A stretch of DNA of 64,000 bases, from assembly GCA_008330645.1 (NCBI GenBank), contig VLTN01000031.1, positions 124,001 to 188,000 on the forward strand. Reading direction: 5' to 3'. This DNA comes from Cafeteria roenbergensis (Eukaryota; Sar; Bigyra; Bicosoecida; Cafeteriaceae). The notes below the pieces were generated by a model. That model worked only from the letters and a program-made list of their open reading frames with translations. It made no database searches and was not told the origin of the DNA. Of this stretch, positions 40,882 to 51,742 are shown piece after piece. Both the position numbers and the translations under genes were made by a program. Every line of letters begins with the position of its first letter. Positions within the stretch are counted from its first letter, which is position 1.

Positions 40882-43800
40882 ATGCGCGTGCCGAGGCTGG
40901 GTCTCGCACTGGCAGCCGCGCCGTTGCTCGCTCTGGCTTTGGCGCTGGCAGGTGCCCGCGGCGCGCTGGCAGCCTGCAACGCGACTGCCAAGGTGGTTGT
41001 CGTGTCCCGGGCTGCGCTCGGACTCGGAAATGCGTCCACTGCGCTGGCTTCGGGCGCGGACGCGGTGGCGGCTGCAGCGCTTGCGTTCCAGAACCCGCCT
41101 GCGCAGCTAGCCGCCGCCGCCGTGTGCGCGACCTTGCTCGCCGAGGCGTCCGATGGTACGGCAAGTTCCGTCGCCGCTGCTATGGAGCGCCTCCGGGCGG
41201 ACCCGACCATTACGGCCGCCATCGCCCTGCTCCCGCGTTCGGACTGTCCCGCACTGTGAGCTGGTCGACTTGCACGCGTGCCACCCGCCGCCCCCATTGT
41301 CTGCTGCCGGCCCACCGCGCCCTTGCCCGGCGCCTCCTCGGGCGCGCCCGCTGCGGCCCGCAGTCCATCAGCGCCCTGCTGCTTGCGCGATGCAGCGCCC
41401 GGTCTCGGCCAGCTCGGAGAGCTGCGCTGCCGCTCGCTCACCGCCTCCCTGCGCTGCGCATCTTGATGAGTCGGTTGGAGGCCCCCCTTCTCCGAGATCC
41501 CCGGCGGGGCACGCTGGGGCTCCCCTGGCCAGCGTCCGCCCCGCGCAATTCGCCCGCAACTAGCGGCTGCTCGACGCGACGCCCGGCCAAAGCGGAGCTG
41601 CGGTCTCGCGACTGCGCTTGTCTTCGCCTGTTGCTTGCCCCCAACCCCGTCACCGCAGCCCCCAGGACGCCCTGCCAGTGGTTTGCGTGGGGACCGTTAC
41701 CGATCGCTCCGCGCTTGGCATGGCATCCTCCACCGAGACCCTTGGGGCCGCGGCGGCCGCGCTGATGACAGGTCTCGAGGTTGGTCGGGCTGCGCTTGTG
41801 GTTGGCGACGACCTCGCCGGCCAGTCTGCTGCGGCCGCCTTTGCGAGTGCTCTCTCAAGCTCGCCCGTCGGTGGCACAGAGGTCGCTGCCTGGCTCGAAG
41901 TGGCGGGAACGGCGGCGGCCCCGTGGTCGCTCGTGCCGTACCTCAGCGTGGCGCGCGTGAACTCCTCGCAGCCTGTGGGCATCGCCAAGGCAGCGCTCCC
42001 CCCTGGCACAACGGGCGCAGAGGCTCAGAGTGCGCTGCTTGCGCTCCAAAGCCTCGAGGCGGTTTTGGACGCCGCGTCGGCCACGCCGCTCGTCTCGGCA
42101 GTCGCCATGGCGAGCGGGTGGGAGGCCAGCGCCGCCCTGATGACGGAGGCGCACCAGCGCGGCCTGCTGGCCGGCAAGGCGTGGGTCGACCTCCTGCCGG
42201 CTCCTTCGCCTCTGCCTGTGGTGGCGCCCGCCAACGCAACCGTCGCCGCGGCCGTGCGCCAAGCCACTCGCGGCCGCCTGTCGCTGCGCGCCTCGCCTGC
42301 GACCAGCTCCGCCGGCGTCAGTCGACGGGAGGCGATCCGCGCCGCGTGGGCAAGCCTGCCATCGTGGAGATCCGGGCTCCCGCCGGCCTTGAACAACACG
42401 CGGCAGGGTCTGCTGGAGGGCTGGGCAGCGCACGGCCTCGCCTCGAGCAGCGGCACCGCGGCGCCGGACCCGGACTCTCTCTGGCAGTCCTCCCACGACG
42501 CCGCGCAGGCCGTCCTCTTCGCCCTGAGCCGCGCTTGCGCCGGCGGGGCGTCCAGCTGCGCTGGCGGGTCCGGCGAAGTCGCGCGCGCAGCGCTGCTCCA
42601 GGCCGTCGTCGCCGCGTCGCGCCTCACTGGCGCGGGGCTCGTTCCCGCCGCCGTGTCGGCCCTTGGCGGGACGCCCTCGCCCACGCTTCTTGGCGCCTCC
42701 TCCGGCATGGACGTCGCCGTGGTGAACAACGACGGCACCAGCGAGGACCCGTCCTCCTGGAGGGAGGTCGCTCGCTGGCGGGCGACGGGCGTGCTGGCCC
42801 TGGCGGCTCCGTCCAGCGGCCAGATCGTCGGCGGGCCAGTGGCCCTGGCGCCTCGGGGCATGCTCGTGCCGGCCGGGGGAAACGGCACGGCCGCGTTCCA
42901 AGGCACGCCTGCGGCGCTGGACGGCTGGTTCTGGCCTGGCGCCGGCACCGGCCCAGGTAGCGCACCCCCCCTCAGCGTGCTGCTGCGGGTGGGGCTGGCG
43001 CGCCGGCTCTCGCTCAACGAGACGGACACTGCGGTCGCCTCGGCCCTGGCCGGGATGCGAAACCTCTCTGAGTCGCTGCCGCGGGTGCTGATTCACTTCA
43101 CGAGCGACGAGACGCAGCTGCAAATGTCAGAGCTCCGCTCCGGCAGCGACGTGGTCGGAGACGGCGAGGCAGGGCGCATCGCCCAGGACGCGAACCAGCT
43201 CGTTGCCGAGGCGGAGTCTCTCGCCTCACGGCTCTTTGACGTGATCGTGATGGCCGGGGACGACGACACCACGGCCGCCGCTGCCGAGCAGCTGGCGACG
43301 CGGCACCCCAGAAACACCTTTCTGATCCTTCGAGACGGGAGCTCGGCCACCGCCGACCTGCCGTCCAACCTGGTGACGGTGGTGTTCAGCGACGATCAGC
43401 CCAGCTTCGTGGCGGGGGCAGTGGCTGCGTCTGTGGCCCTCGCTCGCGCGGGCCGGCCAGTCGAGCTTCCTGGCGAGACCCCGAACACAGGCTCCACCCG
43501 GCGCGCCGTGGCCGGCCTGGACGCCGACGGGGACGGCCTGCCAGACTCCCCCGGCGCTGGAGTGCGCCTGGCCTCGCTGCACGGCCCGCTATCGGCAGCC
43601 ACGCTGCGGCGGGTCACCTCCGGGTTCGCGTCTGGCGTGAGGCAGCTCTGCCCAGGCTGCCAGCTGCTGGACGTGCCGATGCTGGACGCCAGGACGAGCA
43701 CCTCGGCCTCCACGGTGCAGCAGGGGCGTACCGCTGCGGAGGAGCTGGCGTCTCGCGCGGAGGCCCCTTCGGTGGTTTTGGTTTCGGCCATGCCCGAGGC

Positions 43801-46800
43801 TGTGGCTGCGGCCGCCATGGAGGCGCTCGCCCGCCGTGGCGTCATGAGCGTCGCGCCGTCGCTGGCCGCGCTCCAGGCTGCGCGGTCCGCGCTGCTGGTC
43901 TCAGCCCCCTCGCGCCTGCCCATGCTGCTCGGCGCTCTGCAGAAGACAGCCGCAGAGGTGGTGCAGCTTGTGGCCCGCCAGCGCTCTGCCGCCAACGCCG
44001 CCGCACGCAGTGCTGCTGCCAGCTCTGCGACCATGACGGTGTCGGTGCACGGGGCCGCAGCTTTGGACCGCCAACTGCTTGCACGGGCTGCCGACGCGAG
44101 GGACTCAAGGCGCAGGACCGCCGAGCAGACTGACGGCCAGGTGGTCACCGTTGGGCTGCTGAGTGGCGCGTTGTCGTTCGCGCTGGGGCAGGACCTGGAC
44201 TCATCGTCGGGCAGCGAGTTCCTGGCGACGCGCGTCGCTGCACGAGCGGCCCACGCCTGGGCGAGGGCCGGCCTCCTCTCGGGCGAGCTCCAGACGGAGG
44301 TTTTCTTGGCGTCTGGCGCACCCTTCCTGCAGCCCACCAGCTGCGAAATCGGGGAGGAGTTTCGGCAGGGCGCCGGCGGGGACCCGCTGCTGGCGCAGTG
44401 CTTCCGGTGCCCGCAGACCACCTACAGCCTCACACGAGGGGGCGTGTGCCAGCCGTGCCCGGAGCAGGGCATTTGCGAGGGCGGCGCGCACCTGGCTGCC
44501 CGCTACGGCCACTGGATCGGGGAGGATTTGAAGACCATCTACAGCTGCAACGCCTACTCGTGCTGCATTGAGGGCAACTGCTCGCACCCGGACAACCCTG
44601 CCCTGTCCGCCGAGGACCGCGCCCTCGCGCTGGCCACTCGGTGCAACAACGGCCGGGGCGGGCCCATCTGCGGCAGCTGCCCCGAAGGCGAGCTGCTCGT
44701 CTCCGAGGCAAACGGATGCGGCGAGTGCAAGCACATTCAGTGGATTCCAGTGGGGCTGTTCCTGGGCGGATGCGCGGCCTTCGTGCTGTACATGCTCCTG
44801 CGCAACCACGACGTGCGGAGCGCCTCCTTCAGCATCGCCATTGACTTCCTCAACACGTCCCTGCTCGTGTTCAGCCCGGCGCGGCAGTTCGGGTTCACAA
44901 TTTCCTTTGGCGCCGCAACGATGGAGCTCACGGCAGCCCCGTTCAGCCGCGACTGCGTGGTGCCGATGACCCCGCTGATGCGGCTCATGTCGCCCTTCGT
45001 CATCCCGCTGGCCCTACTGCTCACCCTCTTCTTGGCGTGGCTGTTCACCGTCACGGCCAAGGGCTGCTGCCGCCTGTGGGGGAAGCGCCTCGAGTGGGGC
45101 ACGTGGCGGAGCCAGCTGGTGCTCTGGGTGATCATCACCATCGCCTACTCCGCGTTCTCGCGCGTGGGCATCGAGGCGATCACCTGCAGGACCGTCGACG
45201 GTGTGGACGTCGTCGCGACTGCGCCAGACATCGTGTGCAGCGGCGTGCCGTACATCATCGTGGCCAGCACCACGGGCGCCGTCGCCTTCCTCACCCTCTT
45301 CGGCGTGCCAGCTCTCGTCTTCTACATGAACTACAGCACCCTCAACGCGCTTGGCGTCCTCAACGTCGGCGAGGTCGTGTTCAAAGCGGCCCGCGTGGCG
45401 CGCGTGACCACCCGAGCGGTGCAGCGTCTGGCGCGACGAGCCATTGGGGCCAGGGAGAGAGTGGCAGCGCGCGCAGCCGCAGCTGCAGCAGCCGGCGCAC
45501 CGGCCGCGGCGGACGCGCCGGCTATCCAGGACAAGCAGCCAGCGGAGCGGGGTACCACCAGTGAGGTGCGCGCGCCCTCCCCAACGGGAGCCACGCCGTC
45601 GCTGCCCGCCGGCGCACGGCGCTCAAGTCTGGCTTGGGAGGCAGAGATCGCGCAGATGCGGGCGGAAGCCCTGACCATGGAGCTGGACGCCGCGTCAGCG
45701 CCCACACGCGACCTGACGGCTTCCAGCCGCAGCCAGAGCGGCACCAAGACGGCTGCGCCCCGCGGGCCCGCCGACCCCATGCAGCGCCAGCGGCGCCGGC
45801 TCTCAGCCCTCGGATTGGCACCCGACCAGCGTGGCTGGATCCTGGACACCGAGTCCAACGGATACTTCTGGCTGTACGGAGCGGCGGGAAAGGCCCCTCT
45901 GGGGCCCTTTTTCGTCCACCCCCGCTTTGCAGCGAAGCCCTCGCCGCGGAGCCGAGGGCGGGCTGGCGCGGACGACGCTCCAGGGACTGGAAAGAGGGTG
46001 GCATGGAGCCTCGTTCCCGAGCACCGGGTCGAAGCAGCCATTGCCTCGGCCAAGAAGCTAGGCAGCGCGAAGGGCCTCGCCGTGGTGCTTGAGCCCAAGA
46101 GCGGCCAGTTGGTCGCACTTAGCTTTCAGAGGCCCCCGCCCACTAAGCAGCTTCGGATGCTTGCCAAGCGGGCCATGGGCTCTGTCAGCGACGACGGGGC
46201 CAGCACGACGGGCTCCCTGGCGTGGGCGGAGCGCTCGCCAGGCAAGCCAGGAGGGCCGATGGCTTCCAGGAGCATGTCTCACTCGCCCCGTGCGGCGAGC
46301 GGGACGACTGGGGCGGGAAAGGACGCGGCCGGGGGCGCGTTCCGAGCTGACCTGAGGGCCTCGGGCACGTCGCTCGTGTCGTCATCTTCGGGGGTTGAGC
46401 GAGGGCACGGCACGACGTCGGCCGCCGGCGTGAAGCTGGCGAGGTCTGTGACGGGCCCTGTGGCGCCGACAGCGGGCCGCCGGGCGCGCGGGAGGCGGGG
46501 TTCGATTCTCAATGACCCGGAGAAGCTGCGCAAGGCAATGGCTCTGCAGTTCATGGTGGGGAGGGTCAGCGGGGCAGAGGCGCAGCTGCAAGATCTCGTC
46601 GACGAGGTGCACCGCGATGACAGCGAGTCTGAGGGGCATGACAGCCACGAGGAGGATGCCGGCGACGAGAAACAGCAGCGCGGCGATGGGACGGGGGCGC
46701 CACAGGCCTTGAGCGTGGACACCAAGGCGTCGGCGCGCTCGCTCCACTCCCACGCCACCAACGTGCGGCACGCCCGCACCGCAACCACTCGGGAGTCATC

Positions 46801-47872
46801 CAGGCTCGCACTGGCGAGGACGCGCAGCTCGTCTCCACGCCCAGTCAGATCGCCTACAGGCTCGCCCAGGCCGGTCCCTAAACGAGCCGTCATGCCAGAC
46901 GATGTGGAAGCGGTTGGGCTCCGACTCAAGATGATCCCGCCGGCGTTCCGCGGGAGCGCGCGCCTGTTCATTCCGTTCCGGGTGCGCTATCGAGCCACGG
47001 GCTACGCGATTCTGCTGCTTCGCCGGGGCCTTGCAACGCTTGCGTTTGTGCTTCTTTCGCAGCAGCCGGCCATCAAGCAGGCAATTTTGTTCTTGTACTT
47101 CATTGGCTGGCTCCTGTGGCAGATTTCCAACTCTCCGTTTCAGGAGGACCTGGACAACAAGTTTGCGTCGGTCTCCTTGGCCGTCGTCGTGGCCACAGCC
47201 GGGCTGGAGCTTCACTTCATTTCGCAGGTCGTTGGCCCCGCTTGGGTGACGTGGATCCAGCTTGTGCTGCTGGCCATTCCTGTCTGCTACATCGCCGCTA
47301 TCGTGATTGGTGAAATCCTCGACCTGGCAGACGAACGAGGGTGGCTGCCCCAGCGCTGCCACATCTCCGACAAGGACGCCTTCGGAGCCATCGATCGCTA
47401 CGGCGTGCGGATTCGCATTTGTGGCGAAATCTGCTCGGACTGCCTTTGCCCTCCGCAGCGCATGGCGAGCTTCAAGAGGCAATGCGGCTGGCTCATTGGG
47501 TGCCTTCGAGTGGTCACCTGTGCCGGCCGCCTCTGCTGCTGCTGTCGGGTCTGCTGCTACCGCCTGCTGGCCAAGGACAGCCCGCGCCCCAATGTCCTCA
47601 AGCGCGGCAAGACCTCCGCCAGGTGGGTCAACCGCACCCCGTCGACCCCGGGGGCAGCCAGTTCGGCCGACGTAGGAGGCAGCCCGGTTCGCTTCGTGCC
47701 AACGAGGGCCCCGCCCGCTCCTGGAAGGCCCCCTCGCCCGACTCGGCTGCCGCCGCGGTCGGAGTCCGTGAACAACGGGCGCTCAAGCGCCACTGTCGAG
47801 CAGGTAGATATTCTGAGCAGTGATGTTGTGCCAAAGCCGAGTGCTCCTGCTCGAAGCCGCAGGCCAAAGTGA
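40882..47872 (+). CDS. Large multi-TM receptor with PBP1-like and BMP/PnrA-like ectodomains
   Basis: Exons 40882-41255 and 41659-47872 give 2,195 aa (intron 403 nt, phase 2). Signal peptide MRVPRLGLALAAAPLLALAL. Residues ~30-430 resemble a type-1 periplasmic-binding/ANF-receptor fold (AAAMERLRADPTITAAIALL, VCVGTVTDRSALGMAS). Residues ~598-900 resemble a BMP/PnrA lipoprotein fold (NTFLILRDGSS, DDQPSFVAGAVAASVALARAG, SGFASGVRQLCPGCQLLD). A Cys-rich GCC2/GCC3-like module (~1,018-1,150) precedes about five TM helices (~1,152-1,348), a ~550-aa cytosolic loop and about four more helices (~1,905-2,015). A Cys cluster, CAGRLCCCCRVCCYRLL, follows the last helix. Role in nutrient or signal sensing is inferred; no kinase or cyclase domain seen. 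Confidence 0.7.
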
Positions 47873-48168
47873 GCCAGTCGGTCAACGACGCCTGGTCACC
47901 AAGCTTGAGCAAGTCGGTACCATGCTGTCCCGGTCTGGCCAACCGCCTTCGCCTGGCTTTCGAGCCCCGCGATGTACTTGCGTCGCTTGTGTATGTGAGT
48001 CTTGCGTTTCCGGCCTGCGGCCAACCGTGTGGTGAGGGAAGCTTTGGCGAGGCGCTTGTTTCTGCTTCGAACATGCAAGGCAACAACAAGGCCCAAGCAG
48101 CTTGGTTCGCCCCCACCGCGCAAGCGAACCAAGGGGCAGCGCTGCGGCCCAAAGTCTCTTGCGCTGCG
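47873..48168. other. Convergent intergenic region
   Basis: A 296-bp tail-to-tail gap between the two giant genes. Nothing recognised. Confidence 0.35.
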
Positions 48169-51100
48169 TCACGCGTCGTCTGGCAGCACACGATAGCTTC
48201 GGAGCTGCTTGGACCGCTCTTCAGAACAAGCAAAGCGGCCGAAACCGCGGCTTGAGGCCTCCTCGTCAGTCAGCAGGCGCAGCAGGTGCGTCTCGTTGAA
48301 GTGCTGCTGATTGATTTGCGGCAGTCCAGAGATCTTGTTGGAGCGCAGGCTCATGCCCGCCGTCTCTCCAAACCCCCCGAACATCACCGCAGTGACGCCG
48401 TCGCTCAGCACAACGAGCTCAGCATCCAGCCTGGGGGTCGGGGGCGTGCCAGCGAAGCACACGGCGTCTTGCGGACCAAAAGCCACTGGATATGCCGCCG
48501 AGGCTCGCACAACTCGCAGCAGCTCGGGCTGCTGAGCGCTGGCTGGCGGCGGGTGCTGGGCTTCGTCGCTGCCCACAGTGACTTGGCCAATTGTCACTCC
48601 TCGGCCACGTGCGTCTTCGAGGCCAGCGACTGCTGCATTGGCGGAGGCAGCTGACGACGACGCCGATTCGAAGAACCTTGAGCTGGTCGGGCTGGGCGCT
48701 GCGGGTGGGGCGGAGATGCTTTCCCCTCGACCGAGCTGCGCTGCTGCGTTGCGCCTTGGACGGATAGCACACCGCTGGGCGAGCATCGCGTGCATTGCGC
48801 GGCACTGCCCAGCATCGCGAGCGCGCGCTCTGTTCGTGGCTTGGCCGCCAACCTGGGTGAGCGAGCTGCCAAAGTCTGCCACCGAGTCGGCGACGCGCGA
48901 AAGGTGGCTGCGTCGCAACGATGCAGCAACACCCGCCGTTAAATCGTCGAGAGTCCGTGCTGCAGTCTCCGTCTCCTCGTTCTTGGGCTCGGGCCTCGTG
49001 TCCCCAAGCGCTGCTCGGGGGTCGTCTTGCTCCCAGCGGCATGCTGATGAAGACGCGCGACCCAGGTCAAAACACGCCAGGATCCAGCCGTACTCCTGCA
49101 CCGACTCCTTGCAGGCCGGCTCCACAACGTCGTGAGCCAAGTCGCCTGGACTGCCTTTCAGCACCATGGCCTTTTGCAGACTTGGCCCGCAGCCGCATCC
49201 CTGCGAGACAAACGTCCCTGGAACGGCACTCAGGGCAGTGCCATATTGCTTCTCGAGGGCTGGCACACGCATCTGGCAGCGGGGCGAGACCTGCCACGAC
49301 CGCGCGTCATCTGACAGCACCGACAGAGGCTTGCCATGTGCGTCGGGCACGGTCTGGCCCGCTCCGCGCTGCAGAAGGGCGGAGCCGCCGCGCTGGGCAT
49401 GGGGGGGCTCGGCAGAAGCTGCGCTTTGTGGCTTGCGACCCGCGGCCACGTCGACTGCATGGGCAACGGTTTTCAAACGTGGGCAACTCGCCGCGCTTGT
49501 CGGAGCGGCCTTGGCGCTCTCCTTCGCGGGCGCGCCTGCCAGCAGCCCGCCAAAGATCCCCCTCGGCGCTTCGGGCGTTCGGGGCGACGGTGGCCGCGCC
49601 GGCGGGATGATCTCGAATGGTGCGGTGTTGCTAGGCCTGCCGCGTCGGTACACGACGGCCGTCGACGCGGGGGCCGCGGCTTCAGCGCCGCGCGAAACGT
49701 CAATCGGCCATGGCCAAGTGGGCAAATGGCCGTCGTCTGCCAAGGGAGGAGTGACGCTGCTCTGGGCGACCGCCCCGGGCAGGAATGTCTTCTCCACCGC
49801 GATTTTCTGCTCCGGGGTAAGCCGTGGCTGGGGCCTTGCAGGAGGCGGCTGGTCTGTGAACAGCTCCGTAGCGTTCGCACCACCGCTGACGACGACCGAT
49901 TCGCCTCTGTCGTCGGACTCGCGCCCTCTGGCGACGCACTCGCAAACGAGGGTGGTGCTGCTCACCCACAGCACGCGCAGGCATGGCCTGTCGGCGAACC
50001 AAACAGAGACTGACGGTCGGCGGAACCCAAGAAAGTCGAAAGCGACGCTGCCTGACGCGCCCGGCACCGGCGAGTTGGAGTCCTCCTGTACAAAGTGGCC
50101 GAAGCCTCTGCCGCGCAGGACCACTGGGCCGCGGGGGGGGGCGTCCACCAGGGTGGCTGGCTCAACTCGAGTCAGCAGGGGCGGCAGGAACGTGACGACG
50201 CCTGCCGCCGCATGCCTTGGCGCGGCTGAGGTGTTTGCGCGGCGTTGACCCGGGTCTTCATCCGCCCACTGAGCTGCGAGTCCGGACGCAACTCGCCGAG
50301 CCTGAGCGAGAGCGAGTGCTCGGTTGGATCGCCCGTCGGCGTGCTCCACAATGACGGGCAGCGCCTCCGCTGCAGCCCACTGGGATGAGCGTCCGGCGCC
50401 CTGCACAATGCACGTCAGCGCAAACGGGCTGTACCAAATAATCCCAGCGCACTTCGCCTCACCAATGTAGACTGCTGGCGACGCAGGGTTGTTTCCTTGC
50501 CAGGATTCCGCGTCGGCGTCTTCGCAGCCAGCGCTGCCGTCTGAAGCCTTGGCGCGGGCCTTGAGGAGGTCCCCCATTGCGGGCTTTCCTGCTGCGTCAA
50601 GTGCCCCTGCACGACCGCCGTCCAAGCTATTCGGCACGAACTCGGGCCTCGTCTGCCAGCGACTGCACCCTGCAACGCAGCGGTTCACGCCTCGAACCAT
50701 GGCCCATCCCCAAGCAGGACAGTCCCCAAATCCTCGACCGTAGATCATGAAGCGCTGGTGCCACGCTTTGCCGGTGGGACTGCTGCTCGGCGAAATTGTC
50801 GCGGGGACAACCTTGGATACCTTGGGCAACCCGACTTCAAGGGCAATCGCTTCCATTCGAAGCCCCGCGACTGAAGGCGACGCGCGCCAGTCCGCACCAA
50901 GCACGCCCGCTCCGAAGCCCCCGACCACCATGACCCTCTGGTCGTAGAGAACCATGCGGTGGCCGAACCGAGCAACGGGCGCGGCTCCAACCGTCGGAAC
51001 CGAGACCCATCGAGCCTGCCGGACGCGGCTACCGCCGACGCACCGCAGTCCCCCAGGGCTGAGCGCTATGCGGGCGCTCGCGCCTGCGGCGGCTCCTTGG

Positions 51101-51695
51101 CGCTCTTGAAGACTATTTACTGTGCAAGGAAGCTCCAGCCGCCAGAGGTCGTCTAGCGGCCCAGCTCGCGAGGACATGCCGCCGAAGACGTACACTGCAG
51201 TGCCGACGGCCACCGCGGCGTGTCGGGACCGCGGCTCGGGCCCCGCCTGGTCCTGATCAAAGGCAACGAGACTCCAGGCCAGCGACGGGACGTGCAGAAC
51301 GTGCGTGCTGTTCACGTGGCGAGTTGGGCCCCCGCCAGCTGCTCCTTCGCCTGGCGCCTCGCCCCCGAAGACGACCATGAGCTCGTTCGCAATGACAGAC
51401 GCTGAGTGGAAGCGACGCGCGCCAGGGCCAGAGCCGCTGCATCGTGAGCTCAAGCTTCGCCACTCCCACCTCCACTGCTGCGGCTGGTCGTCTCTGTGAT
51501 GCACCTTGAGGCGGGTTGCGCCGGAACTGGGTGCTGTGTACTCTCCAGATTCGACTAGCATTTCTGCCGCAAAGGAATGCTTCTCGAAAGACTCGGCAAG
51601 AGACTTTGTGAGCTTCGGAGGCTTTCCCGTCTGGCTGGCTCTCCCGAGCACGCTTCGCCGTTTGAGGACGTTGATGAACGTCGTGTTGCGCCCGA

Positions 51696-51742
<47 letters not shown>

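Noticed and set aside
40882-47872. Bacterial contamination or recent bacterial transfer of the BMP-like gene
   Set aside because: The gene has a GT-AG intron, eukaryotic-type multi-TM C-terminus and the same composition as its neighbours. Ancient domain acquisition remains possible.
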